A stretch of DNA of 64,000 nt. Origin: Alcanivoracaceae bacterium (GTDB lineage: Bacteria > Pseudomonadota > Gammaproteobacteria > Pseudomonadales > Alcanivoracaceae). The notes beneath the pieces were generated by a model, which saw nothing but the letters and a program-made list of their open reading frames with translations, did not search any database and had not been told where the DNA came from. Position 1 is the first letter of the stretch. Every line of letters starts with the position of its first letter. A program made the translations under genes and the position numbers. The stretch is from NCBI GenBank assembly GCA_029212745.1, contig JARGOL010000002.1, positions 330,133-394,132 on the forward strand, read 5' to 3'. Below are positions 19,197 to 28,129 of this stretch, one piece after another.

Positions 19197-19613
19197 ATGA
19201 CAGTATTGAACTCGATCCGGGTGGCGGACTACATGACCCGTCGCCTGATCACCCTGAGCCCGACACAGACCGTCAACCAGGCCATCAAGCTGTTGCTGGA
19301 AAACGGCATCTCCGGCGCACCGGTGGTGGACAACGGCGATCTGGTGGGTGTCTTCTCCGAATCCGATTGCCTCAAGGGAGCGATCCAGTCCGGCTACCAT
19401 GGCACCGAAATCGGCACCGTGGCGGAGTTCATGTCAGTGGCAGTGGAGACAGTGGACCTGGATGACAGCATTCTGTCAGTGGCGGATATATTCCTCAGCC
19501 AGCGTCGCCGTCGGCTGCCGGTACTGGAGGATGGCAAGCTGGTCGGGCAGATCAGCCGCCGGGACGTCCTGCGGGCCATGAACGACTTCGCCCAGCGCTC
19601 GTCGGTGGCGTGA
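19197..19613 (+). CDS. Tandem CBS-domain protein
   Basis: A 138-residue protein made of two CBS domains and little else. The first covers about 8-60 (MTRRLITLSPTQTVNQAIKL, GISGAPVVDNGDLVGVFSESD) and the second about 73-130 (SVADIFLSQRRRRLPVLEDG). Paired CBS domains usually bind adenine nucleotides as regulatory modules; the partner is unknown. I start at the ATG at 19197, behind GGAG with 6-base spacing; an in-frame GTG at 19185 overlaps that ribosome site. It converges on the giant surface gene with an 11-base gap. Confidence 0.85.
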   Translation: MTVLNSIRVADYMTRRLITLSPTQTVNQAIKLLLENGISGAPVVDNGDLVGVFSESDCLKGAIQSGYHGTEIGTVAEFMSVAVETVDLDDSILSVADIFLSQRRRRLPVLEDGKLVGQISRRDVLRAMNDFAQRSSVA

Positions 19614-19624
19614 TCCCGGCGTAA

Positions 19625-22600
19625 TCATTCCGCCGTTACACGGGGCCGTTCGTCATCGCGCCAGTGGCGCAGGCTGTTCTGGTCAAACTTGATGCGGAAG
19701 TCCAGTACCACCCCCGCAACCCTGCTGTTGGCCTGGTCGAAGTCGGCGTCGTAGAAGCCGCGGAAGTTGTAACCCAGGCTGATCCATACATCCCGCACCG
19801 GGGAAACACCTACCATGACACCGTAGCTGTCATCACTGACGTTGCTGCGGTGTGAGGTCAGCAGGCTGGCCCGCGCCCCGATATCCCAGTGACGGCCGAT
19901 ATGGTAACGGTACTCGCCGGACACCAGGTCCGAGTAGCCACTGTAGCTGTCATCGCGGATGGCTTCCCGCACGTAACGGGCACCGTACATCAATGCCAGC
20001 TGGTGGTAATCGTTGGCAGAGAAGTTGCCGGTGAGATTGTTGACCAGTCGCTGTCCGTGTCGGCTGCCGAAGTCATCGTCCAGTCCGTCCAGTACCAGGC
20101 GGGTGCGATTCAGCATCCACCAGGGACTGGCGTCGGGGCGATGGGAAAGGCTCAGCTCCAGTGCCGTTTCCCATTCATCCGCGCCGCCGTGCAGCTTTTC
20201 ATCCCGGTGGGACAGGCGGCCAATAACGGTATTGGCGCCATCAAGGCGGTGGTGGAGGGCGCTCAGCAGGTTCCACTTGTCACTGATATCCGACTGGCGG
20301 TTCTCGATCCGGCCATTCCATTGCCAGACGCTGTCACGGTAACCAAGGCCGGCGGCCAGGGCTGTGTAGTCCTGCGAATCCGTGCCACTGGCGGGGTCGC
20401 GCCGGTCATCATCAAATCCCGGGTTACGTGTGCCGTCATGCAGCGTCTGGGCGCGGTCCATGGCCAGGTCAGCGCTCCAGCGCGCACTCAGTTGCAGGCG
20501 CTGGTACAGGCCGGCATGGCTGAACAGACGCGGGCCAAACTCGTCCTCGCTATGACCCACGTCTGACACCAGTGTGCCGCCTTTCCATGGCGTGATACGT
20601 GAGCCGACACGGCTTTCCAGGGCCCGGTATTCTTCGCCCCAGGCCAGTTCCTGGCTGGCGAACAGTGTGGCAATGGCATTGACGCGGTAATCGGCGCCCA
20701 GCGTCAGTTTGTTGGGATAGTCGTTGTTGCGCGCTTCGCCGCCTATAGCGGTTTCGCCGCTGGCGCGCAGTGTTACCCGCTTGTCGAGGAAAGACTGGCT
20801 GATGCCGGCCAGGGCGAGGTCCGAGTCATATTGCTCGGCACCAATCTGGTCCCGTGCGGTGCGCGCGCCACCCCATACCTTCAAGGTATCGCGGTGGTAA
20901 TTGAGCCGGCCTTCGACACTGTCTCTTTGCTGGTCAGCGCCCAGCAGTGTCTGGCGGCGGGCCTCTGATTCCACGGTGTAGTGTTCATGGATACGATAGC
21001 GCACTTCACCGCTGACCTGGCGGACACCGCTTTCACTGGCGGCCTGCTGGCCGATGCCGAAGTCAGCATCCTGCTGTTCGACACGCACGCGTCCGTCCAG
21101 ACGGCTGGACTGATAGAGGTATTCGCCCAACCATGCGTTACCGTCCACATCCGTGGTGGCATCTTCCTGGCGCTCGGTGCCAGCCATTTCTACACGCACT
21201 TCGTGGTTGTCATCCGGCTTCCAGGTGAGGTCGATGCCCTGCAGGTCTGCCTCACGACCTTCGGTGCCCTCGTGGATGGCCGTGACGCCAAGCTCCAGCG
21301 TTTTGCCGCTGTCGTGAATGGCGACGCGGCCGCCGCCACTGGTGTTCTCGCGCCCGTTGTCGAGTTCGTACTCGACAACAATGAAGACCGGATTGAAATC
21401 ACCATCCTGTGACAGCACAGGCTCACGGAAGAACAGGGTGCCGTCCGTATAGTCGATGCTGTAATCCAGGTAGCGGGCCCGGGATTCGGTCTTGACCAGC
21501 GTATTGTTGAAACGATCACGGACTTCAATGCGCACGGTTTCGCTGCCGGGCACGATATCACGGTCGCCCAGGCGGTAGAGGCCGCTGGTGCCGTCACCGC
21601 GAATGTCCCGGCGCACGTAAGCTTGTGCGGTCTGTGCTGCAAACAGGCTGGCACTGATGTTGTCCTCACGCAGCTCAGTCTTGAAGCCTGTCAGGGTACG
21701 CTGATACCGCGACAGTTCTGTAACGGTGAGGTCGGTGTCGTAGTCGCCAAACAGGGCATAAAAGTTGTCGCGTTCGATACGCAAGTACAGCTTCTCGCTG
21801 CTCGCGGCTTCCTGCTGGCGCTGTGCACTGTCACCATACAAGACATACCACTGGTTGGGGTCGAACTGCCCACCGAGTGGCGCATCATCCTCTTCCCGGC
21901 GTGAGTCATAGGCCATGGTCAGGAGCCATTCACCCTTTATCCGGCCACGGGCAAAAAATGCCGCTTCGCCATCGGTATAAGTGTCTTCCTCGGCGTCCGG
22001 CAGGGCACTGATGTTGTCCTCAAGCGTGGAGTGGCCGATGCTGCCCCTGGCGAAGCCCACCATGATCCAGTCGCGCAGGGCGGGCTTTACCTGTACTTCC
22101 AGCGTGTCCGAGGCAACATCGTCGTTGGCGCCAAGCTGGATGCGGTAAGTGCCGGCCGTGGCGACTGGCTCAAACCAGGCCACGCCGTCACTGTCGACCT
22201 GCACCACTGCACGTTGCGGGCTCAGGTCATCAGCCCTGCCTGCTATGCTCATGGGGGTAAGATCACCGTTCAGCAGGCGCAGTTCTACACGCGACTGTAT
22301 CTCCCGACCAGACATGTCCTCGATGGTCAGCGGCAGGCGGATGGGTGTCTTGCCGTCGGCAACATTCTCCACCGGTGTGGCGGCGCGGATGCGCTTGATG
22401 TCACTGGTGCGCGTCAGCGTGATGGCGCGACTGAAACGGGTGTTCCCGAACGGGCCGATGCCCTGCAGCTCCAATTGGTAGTCGCCGGTGTCAGGCAGTT
22501 CCAGGCCAAGCCAGGTGTAGTGGATCTGGCCCGCGTCCTTGTCCGGGATCTTCATGCCCAGGCGTTCAGCGGGCACTTCGTTACCGTTCAGCAGTAACCG

Positions 22601-25042
22601 GGGCTGCAGGCGCTCATCCAGGGTGCCGGTGACGCTGACCACGGGAATGCTGATATGCATGCCGTCAGACAGGTTGCGGAAGCCCGGCCCGGTATCCTGC
22701 ATGTTCGTGCTGGCCCGGGAGCCGGCGCGGTCAATGCCGCTGGCACCATTGACGACGGTGAGCTGGGCGTCACGAACGCGTTCGCGGGTGCGGATGGTGA
22801 TCTCCACCCGGCGATTCAGGGCACGTCCCTTTTCGGTATCGTTGCTGGCAATCGGTTCGCGCTGTCCACGTCCGCTGACGCGAAGGGCATCGGGGGGAAG
22901 ATCCAGGTACGTATTCAGTGCATTCGCCACCGACTGGGCGCGTGCTACGGCCAGCGTTTCGTTGTCATTGATAAGCCGGCCTTCGCGCCGGCGAACACGG
23001 CGTGAGTCCGTGTGCCCGACAATATCCAGTTCCACTGCCTGGAATGATTCAAGGAAACGTGCGGCCTCTCGAATGACCATCAGGTCGTTACTATTCAGCG
23101 CGGCGGACATGCTGGCGAATGTGGGACGCAGTGTCAGCGTGGCCTCATGCATTTCTGCGCTGACAAGCCCGAGTTCGTTCACGGATTGCACCGTGTGAAC
23201 ATCGCCGGCGGGTGTAATGCCTGACGTACGTACCAGTACCGTCTTGCGGTTGGCGCCACTGGCATTCGGGTCGAGCCGCAGGGACAGTGCCACTTCAGAA
23301 GCCCAGTAGCGGCCTTTCGGCTTCAGTGTCAGCCGATAGAAATTGTCGCTGTGGACAGCATCGCCGATCTCCCGGCCATCAAGCGCAGCGCTGCCGGGCA
23401 CCGGTGTCAGGGTGTCCGGGAGGAAAAAGTCCACGGTGACAGTCTTGAACTCGGTGTCGCCGTTACCCAGCGGCAGGCGTATCCGTACTTCGCCGTTTTC
23501 GATATCACTGAACAGCTGCTGCTGTATGTGTGATGTCACTTCCGGTTTCTCTTCCAGATAGAACGTCTCCCGCCACAGTGTTCCCCCCTGGAGGTCGACG
23601 AAGCGGGAGAGTGTATTGCCGGCGCTGCGCGAGTGGTCTGCGCATTGGCGTACCGTGTAGCGTGGGCCGAGCGAATCACTATCAAGCTGGAGCACATGGG
23701 TGCCGGGTTTGATGCCTTCCAGGTGCCATCGGCCCTGGTCATCGGTAATCACCGAGCTGCCATCTTCCAGATACAGGCGTGCGCCAGCCATACCGGCGCC
23801 AGCGCGGTCGCCGCACTGGCCGATGACGACCCGGCCCATGAGGAAAGCGCGGTCATTCAGGAATGCCTGCTCGACCGTTACGATGGCCTGCGCCGTGTTT
23901 GACGTAACGCCACCGTTGCTGGAGGCAACGGCTGTGTTGATGGCCTTGCCTGGCTGCGCCTGTACGGTGGCCTCGGCGACGTATTCGATGATGGCCTTTT
24001 CGCCAGCGGCGAGATTGCCTACGGGTACACTGACGCGCTTTTGCGTCAGCGCTGTGGGCTGCAGCGGTGTGCCATTGCGACGGATGGACTCCGCCTGGAT
24101 GCGGAACCCTGTCGGCAGAACGTCATCCAGTGAAATGCCTGTCAGGTCTGCGCTGCCGCGGTTGGCCACAAGGATGCGGTAACTGACCAGTTCACCCTGG
24201 CTGACGGTGTCGCGCAGTGCCTGCTTGGAGACGAACAGGGCGCCGGTGCCGGGTGCAGCGGCGGCACCGATTCGCGCCTGCTTGGAGCCCTGCTGGGCAT
24301 CGAATGCGGCAAGCGCCACGTAGTAGGGCGCCTGCGTCGTCAGCTGGTCATCCACATCGCCATAGTTCTGGTAGTTGATCTGGATGGTGCTGTTGGCCGG
24401 TATCGGCAGGCTGCCACCGTTTTGCAGGTAGCCGACGAAGGTGTTGCTGCCGGACGTGGTTTCTACCAGCGCAATCAGGTAATCGCTGGTAACGCCGGCG
24501 CTGGTGATGCTGGCACTGACGCCCACAATGCGGCGCCCGTCCGGTCGCGTGCCGAAAGCAGAGGCGGGAAGCTGCGGTTGTTCCAGAACAAGGAACAGTG
24601 CCTCGCCAGCAGAAAAATCGTTACTGGGTGTCAAGGTCACAAGCTGGTCGATGGCAATGGCAACGCCCTGCGCATCCGTGGGCGCGGGCAGGGCGCCGAG
24701 GATGGTCGGTGTCGTGCCACCAAGGCTGTCGGCGCTTGCGAAGTGGCTGCCATGCACGTTCAGTGCGGTTGTGCCACTGGGATCATATCGATAGAAACGC
24801 AGGTTTTCGTACCGCGTAACCAGCACGTTTGATTGGATGCTGCCGCCATTCCAGTTGAAGGTGGCGGGCGGCTGGATGATTTCGTAGGCTGCGCGGGCTG
24901 GCCCGGGCAGGGTCATGGCGGCCGCAAGAGCCAGCATCATGACAACATAAACGCTGACAGCATGACGCATACGCGCAAGGCATCCCACCGACGACCTGTC
25001 GGTGTTTTGCTGCGTGCGTGCGCGTGCCAGCCAGGTACTCAT
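19625..25042 (-). CDS. Giant outer-membrane protein: DUF11 + carboxypeptidase-regulatory-like + OmpA-like + large beta-barrel
   Basis: An 1805-residue protein. A signal peptide with a long N-region ends near residue 52 (GPARAAYE). Then come: an unrecognised beta-rich domain (about 53-265); a DUF11 repeat (about 270-393, with ALFVSKQALRDTVSQGELVS); a carboxypeptidase-regulatory/SpaA-like domain (about 400-455, ITDDQGRWHLEGIKPGTHVL); a beta domain; an OmpA-like peptidoglycan-binding domain (about 627-751, DIVGHTDSRR and ARAQSVANAL); one or two Ig-like domains; and about 800 residues of alternating amphipathic strands with aromatic ends, read as an outer-membrane barrel. The OmpA module precedes the barrel, the reverse of OmpA itself. 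A 15-residue charged tail follows the last strand. The ATG overlaps the preceding stop (TGATG). An internal ATG at 24970 would give a normal signal peptide. The exact role is unknown. Confidence 0.85.
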   Translation of the reverse strand: MSTWLARARTQQNTDRSSVGCLARMRHAVSVYVVMMLALAAAMTLPGPARAAYEIIQPPATFNWNGGSIQSNVLVTRYENLRFYRYDPSGTTALNVHGSHFASADSLGGTTPTILGALPAPTDAQGVAIAIDQLVTLTPSNDFSAGEALFLVLEQPQLPASAFGTRPDGRRIVGVSASITSAGVTSDYLIALVETTSGSNTFVGYLQNGGSLPIPANSTIQINYQNYGDVDDQLTTQAPYYVALAAFDAQQGSKQARIGAAAAPGTGALFVSKQALRDTVSQGELVSYRILVANRGSADLTGISLDDVLPTGFRIQAESIRRNGTPLQPTALTQKRVSVPVGNLAAGEKAIIEYVAEATVQAQPGKAINTAVASSNGGVTSNTAQAIVTVEQAFLNDRAFLMGRVVIGQCGDRAGAGMAGARLYLEDGSSVITDDQGRWHLEGIKPGTHVLQLDSDSLGPRYTVRQCADHSRSAGNTLSRFVDLQGGTLWRETFYLEEKPEVTSHIQQQLFSDIENGEVRIRLPLGNGDTEFKTVTVDFFLPDTLTPVPGSAALDGREIGDAVHSDNFYRLTLKPKGRYWASEVALSLRLDPNASGANRKTVLVRTSGITPAGDVHTVQSVNELGLVSAEMHEATLTLRPTFASMSAALNSNDLMVIREAARFLESFQAVELDIVGHTDSRRVRRREGRLINDNETLAVARAQSVANALNTYLDLPPDALRVSGRGQREPIASNDTEKGRALNRRVEITIRTRERVRDAQLTVVNGASGIDRAGSRASTNMQDTGPGFRNLSDGMHISIPVVSVTGTLDERLQPRLLLNGNEVPAERLGMKIPDKDAGQIHYTWLGLELPDTGDYQLELQGIGPFGNTRFSRAITLTRTSDIKRIRAATPVENVADGKTPIRLPLTIEDMSGREIQSRVELRLLNGDLTPMSIAGRADDLSPQRAVVQVDSDGVAWFEPVATAGTYRIQLGANDDVASDTLEVQVKPALRDWIMVGFARGSIGHSTLEDNISALPDAEEDTYTDGEAAFFARGRIKGEWLLTMAYDSRREEDDAPLGGQFDPNQWYVLYGDSAQRQQEAASSEKLYLRIERDNFYALFGDYDTDLTVTELSRYQRTLTGFKTELREDNISASLFAAQTAQAYVRRDIRGDGTSGLYRLGDRDIVPGSETVRIEVRDRFNNTLVKTESRARYLDYSIDYTDGTLFFREPVLSQDGDFNPVFIVVEYELDNGRENTSGGGRVAIHDSGKTLELGVTAIHEGTEGREADLQGIDLTWKPDDNHEVRVEMAGTERQEDATTDVDGNAWLGEYLYQSSRLDGRVRVEQQDADFGIGQQAASESGVRQVSGEVRYRIHEHYTVESEARRQTLLGADQQRDSVEGRLNYHRDTLKVWGGARTARDQIGAEQYDSDLALAGISQSFLDKRVTLRASGETAIGGEARNNDYPNKLTLGADYRVNAIATLFASQELAWGEEYRALESRVGSRITPWKGGTLVSDVGHSEDEFGPRLFSHAGLYQRLQLSARWSADLAMDRAQTLHDGTRNPGFDDDRRDPASGTDSQDYTALAAGLGYRDSVWQWNGRIENRQSDISDKWNLLSALHHRLDGANTVIGRLSHRDEKLHGGADEWETALELSLSHRPDASPWWMLNRTRLVLDGLDDDFGSRHGQRLVNNLTGNFSANDYHQLALMYGARYVREAIRDDSYSGYSDLVSGEYRYHIGRHWDIGARASLLTSHRSNVSDDSYGVMVGVSPVRDVWISLGYNFRGFYDADFDQANSRVAGVVLDFRIKFDQNSLRHWRDDERPRVTAE

Positions 25043-26187
25043 CAGTCCACAGTCACCTGGAACACCACGATGGCCGTTTCACCATCGGCAATGACGCCTG
25101 CAGCGCCAGAGGGGCTGTTAATCTGTAGTCCACCCTCGTCGAGGGGGAATGGTGACGTGCCCGCATCGGCCACGGGATTGCCATTCATCGTCGTGCTGTT
25201 GGCCACGTATTCGACAAATACGGGAATGGAATCTTCCAGTACTGCGCCTGTGAGCGTGCTGCCGGGGTTGCCCGATACGGTGAGCCTGTATTCCAGCAGT
25301 TCGCCGCTGTAGGCGCTGACGCCAGCGCTGGCAAAGGCGCCCCCATCAGTGACGTTGCGTACTTGCTTGATCAGGTTGCCGTCACTGGAAAGCACGGTAG
25401 TGGTGGCTGCGAGACCGTCGTTGTAGGAGATCGCGCTGCCGGAACTGTCGACGGCGCTTGTGGTACCGCTGAGTGACAGTGTGTGAACACCATTGGTGCC
25501 TGCGGCTGCAGGAGTGCCAGCGGTGATTGAAACGGTGACACTGGCCTGCTCGCCAAACTGGGTGCCAGCGGCAACAGTGCCGGCGCCGATGGCGGGTGCT
25601 CCCGCAGTTACTGCGGACAGTGTCAGGCGGGTTGGTGTCTCCGCCGTTGTGGTATTGCCCGTGGTAGAGGCCGGTGTACCAGCACTCAGGGTGGCAATTT
25701 CGTAGACGTAGTCGGAGCCGCCGATGTTGATGACGATCCGGTCCGTAACCATGAGATTGCTCTCTGAGCCAGCCGGTATGAACAGATTACCCGCAGCATC
25801 TGACGCCGCCGACGTGATTGATGCGCCGAGCACAATACTGCTGCTGGATACGCCCAGGCCCGTGGGCGCTGTGACGTTCGCGTCGGCACTGGCTGGCGCC
25901 AGGCTGTAGGTGTCACTGCCATTACTGGTGCTGTGCAGTGTGTAGACATAATTCGCCGTATCCGACGCAAACACGTCGATGTTGGCCTGGTCCACGCTGA
26001 ACACGGGTGCGCTGGGCAGTGTTGCCACCCGCACCTGTACAGCAGCGGTGACCTGGCCACCGGCGAAACTGAGTGTGGCCGCATTGTGAATCGTCGCCCC
26101 GCCGCCCACAGCTGCGTGGGCGCCAGAAACGACAAAAGCGAGACCTGCAAGGCTCGCCAGAATGCGACTCAATATTTTCCTCGACAT
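25042..26187 (-). CDS. Exported DUF11-like surface protein (381 aa), paralogue of the 429-aa neighbour
   Basis: A 381-residue exported protein. The signal peptide ends near residue 25 (VVSGAHAAVGG). The rest is Ser/Thr/Ala/Gly/Val-rich beta structure with no Cys after the leader. It aligns by eye with the 429-residue product: VYTLHSTSNGSDTYSL against VYTITGTANGEDTYDI, QVRNVTDGG against YVRNVTTGA, and similar final strands (IVVFQVTVD against YVLFRVTLD). The C-terminal third resembles a DUF11 domain. A very strong ribosome site (GGAGGAGG) lies just after a hairpin and T tract, and its stop overlaps the giant gene's start. Role unknown; probably a surface subunit or partner of the barrel. Confidence 0.8.
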   Translation of the reverse strand: MSRKILSRILASLAGLAFVVSGAHAAVGGGATIHNAATLSFAGGQVTAAVQVRVATLPSAPVFSVDQANIDVFASDTANYVYTLHSTSNGSDTYSLAPASADANVTAPTGLGVSSSSIVLGASITSAASDAAGNLFIPAGSESNLMVTDRIVINIGGSDYVYEIATLSAGTPASTTGNTTTAETPTRLTLSAVTAGAPAIGAGTVAAGTQFGEQASVTVSITAGTPAAAGTNGVHTLSLSGTTSAVDSSGSAISYNDGLAATTTVLSSDGNLIKQVRNVTDGGAFASAGVSAYSGELLEYRLTVSGNPGSTLTGAVLEDSIPVFVEYVANSTTMNGNPVADAGTSPFPLDEGGLQINSPSGAAGVIADGETAIVVFQVTVD

Positions 26188-26204
26188 ATCAACCTCCTCC
26201 TCGG

Positions 26205-26236
26205 AAAAAGGGGGAGCCGGGAGGACTCCGGCTCCC
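26205..26236 (-). terminator. Intercistronic terminator/attenuator inside the surface operon
   Basis: On the minus strand, 15 bases after the stop of the 429-residue gene, GGGAGCCGG and CCGGCTCCC form a perfect 9-bp GC-rich stem (26228-26236 with 26212-26220) with a 7-base loop. Two bases later comes TTTTT (complement of 26205-26209). This is intrinsic-terminator form, yet the next gene follows at once with a strong ribosome site, so partial read-through is the simplest reading. Confidence 0.75.
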
Positions 26237-26251
26237 TGAACCTGAGGATGA

Positions 26252-27541
26252 TTAGTCGAGTGTTACGCGGAACAGCACGTAGCTGGTCTGGCCACCAGTG
26301 AGTGAACCACCGGTGCCGCTTCCGTCCGGGCCGTCTGTGCCGGCACTGTCGCTACCGCCTGCGCCTGCATAGACGTATACCGTATTGCTGTTCACTTCGG
26401 CGCTATCACCATCACTGCCGCCTTCAGACGGATTGACGAATGCATCGGCACCGACCGGATCCAGCTGGATTGAGCCTGTGACCAGCGAGGTGAAGCCAGG
26501 CACCGGATCGCTGACGATGATGTTATCCGCCTGGGCAAAGCCGGCCGGGTTTTCCACCACCACCAGGTACTCAAGCGTGTCACCAGGGGTTGTGCCGTCT
26601 GCAGAACCCGGCTCTGCACTGACGCCGGAACTGTAGAAGTCGGTGCCTGCGCCGCCGATGGTGACGGTGATGTCAGCGGCGGCCGGGTTGTTGGCGCCGG
26701 TGGTGACATTACGCACGTACTTGGTGACATTGAGTGCCGCCCTAACCACGGTGACCGTCACGCCTGCGCCATCCACGGTGATACCGGGATCATCCTGTGA
26801 CGTGAACGTGGTGGTTGTGACGTGGGTGCCGGAGGTATTACCTGCAGTCACCGAATCGGTGGTGATGGTCACAGTGGCAGTACGCTGCTCGCCGATGATC
26901 AATGCCACGGCATAGGCGTTTGCAGTGCCCTGGTTGCCGCCGGTGAGCGTGTCACTGTCCACGGTGATGGTAACCACGTTCGTGGCTGCACCAGTGGACT
27001 CATCAATGGCCGTCACAGTAACCACTTCAGCGCTGCCGGTGGGGTCAAGGACGATGGTTTCGCCCACGGCAATACCGTTGACGATACCGTCGTTGGTGCC
27101 ATCGAAGGGCACGCTGATGACTGTGTCGCCGGCGGTTACCGCTGTGGCCACGGTGGTACCACCGAGGGTGACGTCAGTATCACCGCCGAAGACCGGTGCG
27201 CCGTCCATGGTGGTGTCCACGGAATTGTTGGTGATGTCATAGGTGTCTTCACCATTGGCGGTACCAGTGATCGTGTACACCAGGTTGTACGTGGTGGACT
27301 CGTTCGCAGGGTTGATGTCAGCCGGAACCGCGACCAGCGGTGCCGTGGGCACCAGGTTGACGGTGAAGGCGACGGATGCGGTGACCGGGGTCTGGGCATT
27401 GCCGCCCGTGTCGTCAAAGCTGACGGTCACCTCGTTGGTGATGGTGGTGTTTGCAGCCGTGCTTGCCAGCAGATTGCCGGACAGGGCGGCCAGGCCACCC
27501 AGTACAGCAACGCCAAGACTGCGCTTGATCAATGTTTTCAT
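26252..27541 (-). CDS. Exported DUF11-like surface protein (429 aa)
   Basis: A 429-residue exported protein. The signal peptide ends near residue 27 (GNLLASTAANTT). The mature chain is acidic and extremely rich in Thr, Val, Gly, Asp and Ala, with no Cys: typical of adhesin or fibre subunits made of Ig-like folds. The N-terminal half has ITNEVTVSFDDTGG and VYTITGTANGEDTYDI; the C-terminal half has a DUF11-like unit (GDTLEYLVVVENPAG, IIVSDPVPGFTSLV). A Gly/Ser/Asp linker precedes the last strand (TSYVLFRVTLD). It is a paralogue of the 381-residue gene downstream. Its codon bias creates long antisense open frames, which I discount. Confidence 0.82.
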   Translation of the reverse strand: MKTLIKRSLGVAVLGGLAALSGNLLASTAANTTITNEVTVSFDDTGGNAQTPVTASVAFTVNLVPTAPLVAVPADINPANESTTYNLVYTITGTANGEDTYDITNNSVDTTMDGAPVFGGDTDVTLGGTTVATAVTAGDTVISVPFDGTNDGIVNGIAVGETIVLDPTGSAEVVTVTAIDESTGAATNVVTITVDSDTLTGGNQGTANAYAVALIIGEQRTATVTITTDSVTAGNTSGTHVTTTTFTSQDDPGITVDGAGVTVTVVRAALNVTKYVRNVTTGANNPAAADITVTIGGAGTDFYSSGVSAEPGSADGTTPGDTLEYLVVVENPAGFAQADNIIVSDPVPGFTSLVTGSIQLDPVGADAFVNPSEGGSDGDSAEVNSNTVYVYAGAGGSDSAGTDGPDGSGTGGSLTGGQTSYVLFRVTLD

Positions 27542-27577
27542 GGTCTTGTCCTCAGGTTCAGTGCCGAAAAGTCATGG

Positions 27578-27611
27578 CTCGCTGGACACGCGGCACCGCC
27601 GTGCCAGCGAG
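27578..27611 (-). repeat. Intercistronic hairpin between the first and second surface genes
   Basis: Arms CTCGCTGG (27578-27585) and CCAGCGAG (27604-27611) pair perfectly. Inside them CGGC (27591-27594) pairs with GCCG (27598-27601). No T-run follows directly on the minus strand, so an mRNA-processing or stability hairpin is more likely than a terminator. It lies in the 90-base gap after the 165-residue gene. Confidence 0.6.
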
Positions 27612-27631
27612 TTGTTGCCTGGTTACGCCGG

Positions 27632-28129
27632 TTATTTCACGGTGGCGCTAAAGCCCACAGCGCCGTCGCTGCCGGCTGGAATTGTCGGGATCACCCAGCG
27701 GATGTTGGTGTAGCGCTCCGGCGGTGCGGCCTGTTCCTTGCCGGTGCCGGTGTCACGCCAGGTGAGAGATGCCGGCTGCTTGTAGGTCTGGCCGCCATCG
27801 ATGGAAAACAGGATCTGCGCACCGTCACCCCAGGCAGAGCCCGCCTGGTACAGCTGGGCGGGGTCAATCGGGTTATCCAGCTTCACGTTTACAGCGGCCT
27901 CGTCGCCGCTGTTGCTGTAGCTGAGGGTGTAGTGAACGGTATCGCCCGGGGCCACGGTGCTGGCCGGCTCCCGGCGGGTGCGGATCTGCCCATTTTCGTC
28001 AGCGGTGCGGATTTCACGCTCCGCGAGGATGGACATGCTCACCTGGGGGGCCGCCAACAGGCCTGATGACAGGCCCAAAAGTCCCATAAAAATCAGGGTA
28101 TTAACGGTATCAAGGTGAATTCTCTTCAT
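27632..28129 (-). CDS. Small exported DUF11-like protein (165 aa), first gene of the surface operon
   Basis: A 165-residue protein. The signal peptide ends near residue 27 (SSGLLAAPQV). One DUF11-like domain follows: PGDTVHYTLSYSNSGDEAAV, then VKLDNPIDPAQLYQAG and SIDGGQTYKQPASLTW, ending in GAVGFSATVK. The same order of motifs forms the last domain of the 503-residue protein upstream, so the two are related. The ATG at 28129 has AGGAG 6 bases upstream; the frame continues further but only through non-coding sequence. Likely periplasmic or surface-exposed. Confidence 0.82.
   Translation of the reverse strand: MKRIHLDTVNTLIFMGLLGLSSGLLAAPQVSMSILAEREIRTADENGQIRTRREPASTVAPGDTVHYTLSYSNSGDEAAVNVKLDNPIDPAQLYQAGSAWGDGAQILFSIDGGQTYKQPASLTWRDTGTGKEQAAPPERYTNIRWVIPTIPAGSDGAVGFSATVK

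Noticed and set aside
26822-28066. Plus-strand frame of 414 codons opposite the 429- and 165-residue genes
   Set aside because: It arises from the biased Thr/Val/Gly codons of the minus-strand genes, spans two of them and the gap, has no ribosome site or recognisable domain, and reads as low-complexity sequence.
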